Part shown: positions 13,501 to 25,500 of the stretch, piece by piece
Position numbering within the stretch: the first letter of the stretch is position 1
Layout of the letters: each line of letters starts with the position of its first letter
Source: Aricia agestis
Lineage: Eukaryota > Arthropoda > Insecta > Lepidoptera > Lycaenidae
Assembly: GCF_905147365.1 (NCBI RefSeq)
Contig: NC_056409.1
Span: forward strand, 15,195,001 to 15,259,000
Length of the DNA: 64,000 nucleotides
Direction: 5' to 3'
Notes under the pieces: model-generated
What the model was told of the DNA's origin: nothing
The model's database searches: none
What the model saw: the letters and a program-made list of their open reading frames with translations, nothing else
Translations under genes and position numbers: made by a program

Positions 13501-16500
13501 ACGATGGAGGTGTAAAAATGATATTTTCAGAGCGTACTTGATAGTGGATCAGTGGCGTAAGAAAGCCCAGCTGTACCGCAGCAATGTGGTGATGTTCCCC
13601 CTGGGCGACGACTTCCGCTACGACCGGGCCAACGAGTGGGACAACCAGTACTCCAACTACGAGATGCTCATCGACTACATCAACAACAACGACGGGTGGA
13701 ATGTCGAGGTAACCCACTCGTGCTATCACTTTCACACAAAGTCTAAGAAAAGAAACTATGATATAAAAATGAAACTTACTAATCTATAATATATACATCC
13801 ATCCACACTTCCATACTAATATTATAAATGCGAAAGTGTTTCTGTCTGTCTGTCTGTTACATCTTCACGCAAAAACCGCTGAACCGATTTTGCTGAAATT
13901 TATTATGGAGGTACTTTGAGACCCGGGAAAGGACATACAATAAATACTTTTTGCCCCGAAGAAAAGTAAGGTTCCCACGCGATAAACTAAATTTGGCGCA
14001 ACGAAGTTGCGGGCGTTATCTAGTATACTTAGGTATAAAATCAATTTATCGCGTAGGAACCGTACATGTTTTCTGGATTAAAAATATCCTATGTCCTTTC
14101 CCGGGACTCTATCCGCACTATCTCCATACCAAATTTCAGCAAAATCGGTTCGGCGGTTTGGGCGTGAAGAGATAACAGAAAGACAGACAGACAGACACAC
14201 TTTCGCAATTATAATATTAGTATAAACTATAAAGTATAATATAAATACAAAAGTGCGTCTGTTTATGTGTCTGTATATGAAAACACAATGTATCTTACAA
14301 TTTATACATAATAATAATATCTATGGACGCTTCACACCACGTCAGTCTGGCCCCGTGTTAAGTACCTGAAGGACTTGTGTTACGGGTACCAGACAACGGA
14401 AATATATTTAATACTTTCATACTATACACATATTTAAGATTTTTATTATATGATACACATATTATTTAATACACATCCATGACCCAGGAACTTGGAAAAC
14501 TTTTTGTTCCGTCGGCGGGATTCGAACCCGCGACCCCCGGCTTGAGCTACCAACAGCCCACCAACTGAGCCACAGAGGTCTTATTATTATTATTAAATTG
14601 TTTAGTCTATTGCGCTCCATGCGATTGACGCAGGCCCGTAGTGCTGTGTGATACTGTATGGCATGGGCGTACCCAGGTTCTGGGCCAGGGGGGGCAAATT
14701 ACCCAGGTTCTGATGCCAGGGGGAGATGGCGCCACCGAGCCACGGCAAAAAGTCTAGCTAGTAAAACTTTTACAAGTAAAAATAGTAAATAGTGGCTTTA
14801 ATTATAAAAAGTAAGTGCAGTGTGACGGACTAAGTGTTTACCACAACACAAATTGTGGACTAACCTGAAACCTATGGATTTACTCTAGAAACAAGTGTTA
14901 AAACAGTGAACTAAAAATCAGTTAAATCCAAATTATTCCTGACTGACAACGGAAAAACCCTTCTGCAGCAGTGCTAATGTAAGACAAGAAGTGTTTTTGT
15001 GACAAAGTGCTCATTATTAGTGACTATTTCAATAAAATCATCACAAAAATAGGACGAATAAGCAAAATTGGCGGCGATCCTAGCGACATCTATGTAAGTC
15101 TGTAAGAACTAAAACAACGAGTAGTGGACTATCGATCGATCTTAATTAATATAACAGCTACCAAGTGCACCGAACGCCTTCTATATCTAAGAGAGGGCGC
15201 TGTACCAAATCGACCACCAAACGATCTTTATCGGGCTCGAATACCATCCGCGCACATACTATTTCTACAATAATAATTAATATGCCGCTCAGCAGATCTC
15301 CACCACCTACTACCACTGGATTTTCCGTCACGGAATCTGACCCGTGCAGCAATTACGCATCGGCAATGAATTCTGAGAAAGAAAGTGTTAATGAGATAGG
15401 GCCGCGCGGAAGAAAACGCCGGCATGATGATGAATTCTCAGTCTTCATGTCAGACATTAAGAAATCAATCGATTTAATGGCTAAACAGCAGCGAGAACTT
15501 CAAGAAACTGTAAATGGCATCCAAAAACAAAATTCAGACATTATTCAATCTATGGATTTTATTTCAAAACAATATGAGGACATGAAGGACAGACTATCTA
15601 AAATGAAGACAGAGAGAATCAACAACATGAAATATATCAAGAGCCTTGAACAGCAGGTGCAACAGTATAAGGAAAACACGGAAAAAAGTCAGAGGAAGAG
15701 TTCTATAGAAGTTAGAAATGTTCCCATACAAAAAAAGGAAACTCAACAGGACCTGCTTAGCTATGTAAAGAACATCTGCATAGATGATCAACAAATCCGT
15801 GATGTTTTCCGTTTAAAAACTAAAAAAGAACAAAATAGCCCTATTTGATTTTACGACCGTTATCCAGAAAGACAAAATTTTATCATCATTCAAATCATAT
15901 AACAAAGTAAATAGAGCCAATAAATTATGCACAACACACTTAAAAATTGAAGGAGAGTCAAAACCAATTTTTGTGACAGAATGTCTGACCCAAAATACCA
16001 AGAGACTATACTACCTAGCAAGAGAATTTAGCATGAAGCACGCATATGCTTACTGCTGGACAGCCCATGGGAAAGTATACCTGCGCAAAAAAGAAGGAGT
16101 CCCCTGCCGACGTATTTCATCAGAAACGGACCTAGACAATCTTATTCAATCGCCTGACATAGTATGACTATTTAGATTTCTTCTGTATTTTAGTTATAAA
16201 AAATTATCTCTAATGTTAATTGATATTACTTATAATAACTTGCCTGCATTTCATATTATGTACCTACATTTAATTACTTTAACTAATATTATCTATTGGT
16301 TGTTAGTAAAAAAACTAAATTTATTATCATGTTTCACACAAACGCTATGTACAAATAATAATCTACACTCTCACAAACTAAACACAATTATAAACTCCAC
16401 ATCTAAAGAATGTACCCTACCTAAATTGCTTGACATATTATCAAAATATTATAATTATTATTGTATACGTCTTTCTAATACAGTGTGTAAGTGGCCAAAC

Positions 16501-19500
16501 CTATTTTGTATGTTGTCTCTACCTCTAAGTGTATACGTACATAAAATTCGATACTACGACTAATATATCACACGATATTGATTGCATAGAGGTATCGCAA
16601 TCAATAGTATGTAGCCCAGAAGAACTAAAGTACCAATCGAAAAACTTAATTAGATCTCTTAATATTTTGCATATGAACATCAGGAGTTTAAACTGTAACT
16701 TTGACTCGTTACTACTCTTGCTGGAAAGAATAACTGTTCAATGTGATATTATAGTGCTTACCGAGTGCTGGCTGAGTAAACTGACAACTATTCCTGAAAT
16801 AAAAGGCTACATATCATATACTTCGAACTATTACAACCAAAATGATGGTGCTACTATTTACATTAGATCGAATATTCAACATAATATAAAAACAGAAATA
16901 TCTTTCAAATTAATAGATGCAAATAGCGTAATTATTAAACTCATCGATAGCGACATTGCGATTATGGGCGTGTATCGTTCACCATCTTACAAAAATATAG
17001 ATAATTTCTGCAATAGCTTGGATTCATGTTTGGTAGGACTAAAGAATGTAAAGCCAGTAATTCTAGTCGGAGATATTAATATAAATATAGCTCAAGGATG
17101 TTCTGACACAAACAGTTGTGCGTATATGGACACTCTAGCTATGCATGGACTACTCCCAGCGCATCTACATCCCACACGCCTAGATAGATGCTTAGATCAC
17201 GTCATGGTCAAAACGGACCGTCGATCACAAACTTTTGTCTTGGACACGTTGGTCACCGACCATGTACCAATCATATATTCTTTAGATTGCAGAGTCAAGC
17301 GTTCTCAGGTGAATATAATGCGTACCCAAATTGACTACAATAATTTAAATAATGATATTGCATTGGCAAATTTTAGTCAGATATATCGTTCGACCGACGC
17401 GAATGTCGCAGTGTCAATGTTTGTTGATATCATATCTAATGCGATCTCTGCAAACTCTACACAATTAAGAGTTCCGCACAAAAAACGCCCCATTAAACCT
17501 TGGCTTACTCCAGGTCTCATACGATGTATTAGAAATCGTGATAACTTACATAAAAAAGCCAAGCTTAATCCTAATAATGCTATCTTACAACTAACTTACA
17601 CGAGATATCGAAATTTTTGTAACAACTTGCTTAAAAAACTAAAAATAACATGAAAAAAATGAGTTTCAAAAATATAAAAATAATCCCAAGGGAATGTGGA
17701 GTACTATTAACAAAATAACAAATTTAAAAAATTCATACTTGCCACCCACTGACCTATTAAAAGTTGCTCAGAATCCCCAAGATTCGGTAAATCAGGTAAA
17801 TAACTACTTTGGAGGAATCGGTAAAATATTAGCTGATGCAATATTAGTTAAGCGAAATATTACTCCATTAGGCTTTGTAAATACTGCAATAAAACAACGA
17901 CTCGCAGGACAGAGTAACTCCATGGTCCTAAGTAATGTTGATCACGCAGAAGTAGAAAACATAATAAAAAATCTCAAAAATGATTGTGCGACTGGTATAG
18001 ATAATATTTCAACAATAGTTTTAAAAAATGCAATGAAGTACTTAATTCCCCACATGACTTATTTATTTAATCTATGCTTTTCTACTGGCGTCTTTCCAGA
18101 CGCTCTTAAAAGTGCGCTCGTTCGTCCAATTCATAAGAATGGCAACAGGGACGTAATTAGCAACTACAGACCTATTTCTGTGCTTACGATCGTTTCTAAG
18201 GTTTTAGAAAAGCTACTTAATACTAGGTTAATTAATTTTATAAATAAACGAAACATCATTGCAGAAAATCAATATGGGTTCACAAGGGGAAAATCTACGG
18301 AAGATGCGACTCTACAGCTAAGCGAAACGATAGCCAAGCATTTAGATAATGGAGACAAAGTGCTAGGAGTGTTTTTAGATCTATCTAAGGCCTTCGATAC
18401 AGTATCTGTGCCACTTTTACTAAGTAAATTAGAGTCTGTCGGAGTACGCGGTGTTGCTCTAGATATTTTCCGGAGTTACCTTTCCAATCGCACTCAGCGT
18501 GTAAGGATAGGAGAATATTTGAGCAGCACAACTCAGCTCACTTATGGAGTTCCGCAAGGCAGCGTCTTGGGCCCCACCCTATTTCTGCTATATGTAAATT
18601 CATTGTGTACACTTGCCTTGAAGAATTGCAAACTGTTGAGCTACGCTGACGACACAGCCGTGATTGTTTATGGGAGCACCTGGGACAAAGTTAAGTTGCA
18701 CACAGAGGCAGCTATAAGAGAGATTATGCAGTGGCTGGATGCTAATCTTTTGACGCTTAACATAGAAAAATCAAAATACATACCGTTCTCACCACGCTCC
18801 AACTCTCAGCCACCAAAAAATTTTTGTATCATAGCTCATACATGCTCCGGAAGCTTATGTCAATGTTCGAAGCTAGCGCAAACAACTACCATCAAGTATT
18901 TGGGACTTACCTTAGACAATAATCTCTCTTGGCTGCCTTACATAATTACTCTAACAGCGCGCTTAAGAAAGCTGATTCCCGTTTTTCGCAAACTCAGAAG
19001 CTCCGCGGATGTTGATACAATGCGGTGTGTGTACTTCGCTCTAGCTCAATCCCTCATTCAATACTGCATTGTCACGTGGGGAGGATGTGCGGCTAATACT
19101 TTGCTGCCACTGGAACGAGCCCAGCGCGCCATCCTTAAAGTCATTTATGGACTTCCCCGGCGGTATAGCACCCACCAACTCTATCGCGAGTCCTCCGTGC
19201 TCACTGTGAGGCAATTATTCATAATGAATGCAATCCTACGTAAGCATAGAGAAATACCATATGTCCAGAATAACAAACGAACAGCCTGGAAAATCTGCTC
19301 CACGCCCCGTTACCGAACCTCACTTGCTAGACGCCAATTTCACGTTATTTCCGCATACCTCTATAATACGGCAAATAAACTAAACAACATATACCCACTT
19401 ACTTCCCGAAAATGCAAGCGATGTTTAAAAAAATGGTTAATTACATTAGACTACAATAGTTCAGAGAAATACATGCAAAATCCATACACATAAACACACA

Positions 19501-22500
19501 TCCACAAACTCTATCACTGCACATACGTCATACACACATAATATAAACATACATAATCTTTTAAATAGCATGGAATGGTTATTATTTAATTTCTAATTTA
19601 ATTGAATGTTATTTAAGTTATTTAATTTAATTTCATTTCATTTCATTTGATTTAATTTAATTTGGCTTAATTTAATTTAATTTATTTCGATTTGATTTGA
19701 TTTAACTTAATTTAATTTGATTTGACTTGATTTAATTTAATGATATTTATTTTGATTTAATTTTATTTGATTTCGTTTTTAATATTTAAATCAATTTTAT
19801 TTTTAGTTATCACTTTTTATATTGTTTCAAAATTGTAATATCTATCAGTAGGTAATCACATTGTACTTGTTTTTTTATAAAAGTTGTTATATCCTATTGC
19901 TAGTACATCAGGCAGCTGTGAGTTGTGACACAGTTATTACTAGTACGGCTGCCAATGTTCCTGTAAAGTGTACCTAATGAAATGTTTTTGTTATTATGTA
20001 ATATGCTAAATTGTAGTTTAATGGATTGTAAAGATAATATCAAATAAATAAAAAATAAAAAAAATTACCCCGGTTCTGGGCCTGCAAATCAGATTTTTCA
20101 TAAGCTAGGAGTTTATAAAGAATAAAAAATTAATAATTTTTTGTTGTAAAAATATTGTATTGCAAAAATGGCAAAAATTCGTTTTCTTAATTTTTAATTT
20201 TTATAGATAAAAGTACTCGATAATATACTTAGTAGGGACGTCAACATTATCCAGGGGGGGCAGCTGCCTCGGTACGCCCATGCTGTATGGTGTTATACTA
20301 AACAATCTAATCATGCGATGTCCAAGTCGATCTATTTAAAACGTAAAAAAATATTATATATATTAGGGTTGCTGAGGATTCCTCTTCCTCTTCCTCATAA
20401 TGAGGAAGTTCCGCAATTTTTTGGGTTCCTCAACCGTTACCGCATCCTCATCCTCAAATAAAAATACAAAAATCCTCTTCCGCTATCGCTTCCTCAAAAT
20501 TTAAGAGGAATTTATGAGGAATTTCACTGCGCATGCGCGTCGCGTATCCAATCATGGCAACCTGGCGTGTGCCAGAGCGCGATGCCGGACCGAACGGGCG
20601 AGCGAGACCTCCCTTCTCGCCACCCGCGCTGTTCCTTACTTGTTTGTTTTAATTTTATTGACATAATATATCAAGCGTTGTTTTGTTTACGCGTGTACGC
20701 AGCTACGCAGTATGCAGTGCGAATAATCTAATAATTTGATTTCTTTTATCGAAAATCGAAATGAGACCGAAGTGTAGTGCTATATCAGGGGTTCTCAGTC
20801 TTTTTTTATCCACTGCCCCCGCTTTGAGAACAAAATATGTTTTAGCGCCCCCATTGTTTCACCTACTTTCTTTTCCTAATTTAAATTAAGGGGCTTTTGC
20901 CACAAATTTGTCGGTATTATTAGCCCCCCCAGCCTCTACAAAACGCCGCCATTTTTTCTGAGTCCCACACTGCCCCTCTCTAGACCTTCAGCGCCCACAA
21001 GGGGGCGTTATCGCCCACATTAGGACGATGTACTATATGGACGTACTTCCTCTTCCGCTTCCTCATCCGCATCCTCTTCCTCAAAAAAATATCCTCTTCC
21101 TCATCCGCATCCCCTTAATTTGCGCGTGACAATTCCTCTTCCTCCTCCTCTTCCTCATAATCACTTCCTCAACAACCCTAATATATATATACATATTGAT
21201 ATGATAATAACTTACGTACTAACTTGAGACAGAAGGTCCCCTAGGTAGGGACTGAATAAATTAACCGACTTGGTATTGCATGCATCTCATAAATTTTTAC
21301 GGTATAAAAACTGAGTTGCGAGACTTGGTTTTTTTACAGGATATTTTTGATGGGATTATCAATTATGTCCTTGAAAGCACATTACAATTTCAGCATAACA
21401 AACTTGCAGGAAAAATCGAGTAAATAATAAAATTTGCAAACATGTTATGTGCAATTACGAGTAAAACAATATTTTTTATCTTGAGCTTCATATTTAATTT
21501 AGTTATAATTTCTGTTTTAGAATCATTTTTACCAGCTTTCTAGAAGTAAAATTTCTACCATCTCTCATAGGTACAATTTGGCACACTCCAAGATTACTTT
21601 AAAGCTGTTCACGAAGATATAAAGCTGTCCGACTTCCCCGTCCTGTCTGGGGACTTCTTCACATATGCGGACAGGAACCAGCACTACTGGAGCGGCTACT
21701 ACACCTCGCGGCCCTTCTACAAAAATATGGATAGAGTACTTCTGTCTTATGTCAGGTACATAAATAATTACACGAGTGTACAAAGTAGTTATCTGCTGTC
21801 TCAAGATAAAGTTAAAGGAACATTAGGGTTTTGAGGATAATTTTTATCTTAAAATTTAAATTAAAAATTTGTTTTATTGTAAACATGGATATCAAAGTAT
21901 GCAAGTATATCAATGTTATTACTTTTCAATGAGTCAGAAATTTCAAGTAAATGCCATAATGGCAAATATTGTGTGAATTTTTGTCTAAACGTATTTTGAT
22001 CGATGTTTGTTACAAAAAATATGTCGCTAATCGTTATATTTAGAGGGTGAGCTAATCCATACTAATATTATAAATGCGAACGCTATGTCTGTCTGACTGT
22101 TTGTTTCACGAACAAACCGCTGAACCGATTTTGCTGTTTGGCATGGAGATACTTTGAGTCCCGGAAAAGGACATAGGATACCGTCTTCCACGGAAAAATG
22201 TACAGTTCCCGCGCGATAAACTAGTTTTGGCGAAACGGAGTTGCGGGCGTCATCTAGCCAAAGTATAATTGTGTAATATGTTTCAGGGCTGCGGAGTGTA
22301 TAACGACGCAGGTGGTAATGTCGGGCGCGGCGTCACACATCCTGGCGCTGCAGCTGCGGGACCGCGGCGAGGCGGCGCGGCGCGCGCTGGCGTTGTTCCA
22401 GCACCACGACGGCGTCACCGGCACATCGCGAGACGAGGTCCGAGAGGACTACGCCAAGAAGTTAGTACATTATACTCATTGATATCCTAGTAAAGTATAA

Positions 22501-25500
22501 ATATTATGTAGTAAAACATTTCAATACTATACTGCACGAATTGGGCGCACATTAGTGTGATTTCAGATAGCTTTAAACAACAATATCGGCTAGCACCTTG
22601 ACTCTAACTGAGTGAACCTGTAATAGGTAGTGATTGCGTAGCGTGGACCCTGTTTGTTGTGCTGACTCTTGCGTTTAAGTGATCTTTCAAAACGGCGATT
22701 ATTTCATATTATCGAAACCAATGATATTCTACTTATACAGATAAATGTTACGTTCTGCGTCCATACTATTTTCCGGCTTAAATCTCTTCCGAACAATTTT
22801 CAAATTCAATATTGCAAACATTGACAAATTTGACAGATAAGTGAAACAAAAGATGAAAAACCATTTACATAAAAGAGACAGTTCTATTTTTAAACGTCGA
22901 ATCGTATCGCTGTCTCTTTCTTCGCCTGAGCTATGACGAAAATCGATTTTTTTCAGATTGTTCGAAAAAATAATTGAAAATGTAAATAATCGAGGTATTT
23001 ATTGCAATCAAGACATGTGGTAAGAGATTCCATGTGTTTTGTTTACTTTCGAGTCATAATTGGTACATTTTCGAAACACGCACGACGTCTTTTTCAATTT
23101 ATTTAGGTAAGACAAGACGCGGCACGTTCGTGACTGCCCTCGATGCAGACTAAACAACAGACGACACAATTGGGCCGTATTTGAATCTTTACAACGCGCG
23201 CGGTAGTAACATATCTGCTTTGAGATTTTCATCATTGATCGAAACTCAATTCCACATTTTGAATTCTGTTCCATTCTATTTTACTTGCACTCATAATATT
23301 TTCTCTCTACAGAATGTTTACGGCTATCAAGTACAGTCAGTCCGCGATTCAGCAGGCGGCGTACTACCTGCTCAAGCAGCCGGCGATCAAGGACCAGACG
23401 GCGGAGGACATCTTCTTCACGGTGGACGACATCTGGCAGCGTCACGACGAGATCCCGTCGCGCGTCACCGTGATGCTGGACGAGCTGTCGCCGTCGCGCC
23501 GCGTCGCGCTGTACAACCCGCTGCTGTTCACGAGACACGAGGTGCTCACGCTCTACGTGTCGTCCCCGCATGTCGAGGTGGGTGTATGTCCTGCAGATTT
23601 ACGATTCCCGTTCGACAAATTCTTAAACTTTACCGTGAGGTCATTGGTCAATACTAACCGAGCGTTTATTGGATGTCGCACAATGAAGTTTCCGAATCCG
23701 AGTCGATTTCGGCATTGGTATTGCTGTGACTATTTTATGGTAAACTAGACGCTGACGTGGCGAGATTCCGGTGCTCGTTACCGAGGCTGAACAAGCGATG
23801 TCCCTCCAAACAAACCGCTGCTGTTGGCTGCTGCAAAAGACAGCATTTTTGCCTAAAGGTCAATTTATACTAGCGCAGAGTAGAAGCGCTTCGAAGCGAA
23901 TCACCAAAATATAACAAATTCTACCTTAACTCCAGAGCGTAATGCACACATTACTTCTGAGATTTTAAAATGACGCGCGCATTCTCGCTACTTCGCGCGT
24001 CTGCACCCGACCAACGCTGATTGGTCTCTCGCAGAATTGTAGAAGTAATGTTATTGAAAACATAAACTTCTGTCAAAACATCTCATAATTTATCTTTAGA
24101 AAGCGGCTATCTAGCGTGTGACAAATATTTTCAATACCCAGGTGTTCGACCCCGAGGGCAACCCGATGATGGCGCAGATCTCGCCGGTGGTGACGGGCGA
24201 GCGGCGGCTGGGGTTCGCCACTGGCAAGTTCCAGCTCTCCTTCCCCGTGTCCGTCACCCCGCTCGCCCTCACCGTCTACACCGTCTCGCTGCGGGACGCC
24301 ATGAGCATTAACAAGTGAGTGAGACACTGCACTAGAGCGCATATGCGTAATGCTCAACGTTGAATGTTTTAACTATAGCAAACGCGCACAATCGAACAAA
24401 CTAATTCACGTTCCAATTAAGTTTTTTTATAAAATAAGGGGGAAACGAGCAAACGGGTCACCTAATGGAAAGCAGTTACCGTCGCCCATGGACACTCGCA
24501 ACATTAGAAAAGCTGCAGGTGCGTCGTCGACCTTATAAGAGGAAAACGCTCTCTTCTTGGAGGTTTTCAGATCATATTGGTCCGGATACACTGCTGGTGA
24601 CAGTTCACTCCAGAGTATTAGCACATTTCGGCATTGTGCGTGCACATTGTGCTCTGCAATTGGAAACCAGGTTGATTTCCATTGACATTGGAGTAAAATC
24701 AAATGCTGTGCCTGGTGCAAGGAAGCTACTCCGAGTATTATTCCGAAAAACTGTAGTATAAAGGCAGAAAACACCTATGAAGGTGCACGTATTAGGATCA
24801 TCGTATATTAGTAATAATTGCTGTAACTTCAATGTTTGTGTTGTTGTTGCCCTTACAAAATAAAATGCCCCTCGACCCTAATATACGCAATGTAACAGGT
24901 ACACATCATACTCGCGCGTGCGCGTGTACAACGCGGACTACCTCAACGTGGACCTGCCCAAGATGTTCGCGGTGGAGCAGCCGAGCGGGCGGCTCGCGGA
25001 GGACGTCACGCTGTGGGCGGGGAGTGGAGCGGCCGGCGAGGCGGGTAGTGGCGCGGGTGGCGGTGCGGGCAGTGTGCGCCTCGTCGCCACCAGCGGGGGG
25101 CTCGTGAAGGCGCTAGTCACCACCGACGGCCAGACCGTGCCCGTGCACATGGACTTTGTGCAGTAAGATTTTTTGTACTCTAAGAGTCAACTCGCAAAGC
25201 GACGCGTAAATACATTTCTTTTGTATGTGTTTGACAGAATTCAATTGCGTAAGACGTCTAGCAAATCTGTCATTTCAGTACAAAAGAAATACATCTAATA
25301 CACGTCGCGTTGCAGTCTGAATTAAGATAAGATAGATAAGATAAATTTTTATTGTTCAATTTACTAAAATTAAAATTATTTTATTGTTCAAAAGTTAAAA
25401 TTTTTTACAATGCGAGGAACGAATACATTTATACAAAGTACATTGATATGGGAAACATTGGCAGCCGTACTAGTATGAACTGTGTCAAAGCTGCCTTTGT

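Larger units (their letters stand above)
14713..20061 (+). mobile_element. 5.35-kb CR1-like non-LTR retrotransposon
   Basis: A full-size LINE has a 5' UTR (14713 to about 15164), ORF1, ORF2, a 3' UTR with a pentanucleotide-like TTTAATTTGA array (about 19600-19800), and a tail of AATAAA-like units. It is flanked by a 15-16 bp target duplication around AATTACCC(A/C)GGTTCTG (about 14697-14712 and 20062-20077) with one mismatch, so the insertion is fairly young. Both ORFs carry one frameshift each, so this copy is inactive unless these are assembly errors. A 5'-truncated relative in reverse orientation is at 25321-25700. The APE endonuclease plus RT order and the ORF1 type suggest the CR1 group (Zenon or Daphne type), which is inference. 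Confidence 0.85.
14662..20282. mobile_element. hAT-like element split by a LINE
   Basis: The ends are inverted repeats (CATGGGCGTACC and its complement) flanked by an exact 8-bp duplication CTGTATGG (14654-14661 and 20283-20290), the signature of hAT transposons. Without the LINE the element is only about 270 bp (14662-14712 plus 20062-20282) and has no coding sequence, so it is a non-autonomous copy. The left part contains a poly-G tract and repeats of ACCCAGGTTCTG, one of which served as the LINE target. Confidence 0.75.
13709..21570. other. mannosidase intron 8, transposon-filled
   Basis: This 7.9-kb intron, by far the longest of the gene, is mostly mobile DNA. In order it holds two Helitron-like copies facing opposite ways (13810-14224), a minus-strand SINE, a hAT-like element split by a full-size LINE (14662-20282), and a CCTCTTCC-rich hAT-like element (20364-21180). 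The flanking splice sites (GAG|GTAACC and CATAG|GTACAA) remain intact and in phase. Confidence 0.85.

Noticed and set aside
14500..14583. minus-strand tRNA gene
   Set aside because: The same tRNA-like head plus body recurs at 49252-49505 with a shared tail, so it is SINE sequence; no sound cloverleaf.
15165..16167. insertion of baculovirus DNA, from the FP25-like protein end
   Set aside because: The frame is ORF1 of a complete LINE with endonuclease, RT, tail and target duplication; a viral origin of this copy is not supported.
19600..19800. TTTAATTTGA array as an independent satellite
   Set aside because: It lies within the 3' UTR of the LINE, before its AATAAA-type tail, and is treated as part of that element.
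22269..22490. Arg/Ala-rich small protein on the plus strand
   Set aside because: It is another frame of mannosidase exon 10; the correct frame carries HHDGVTGT.
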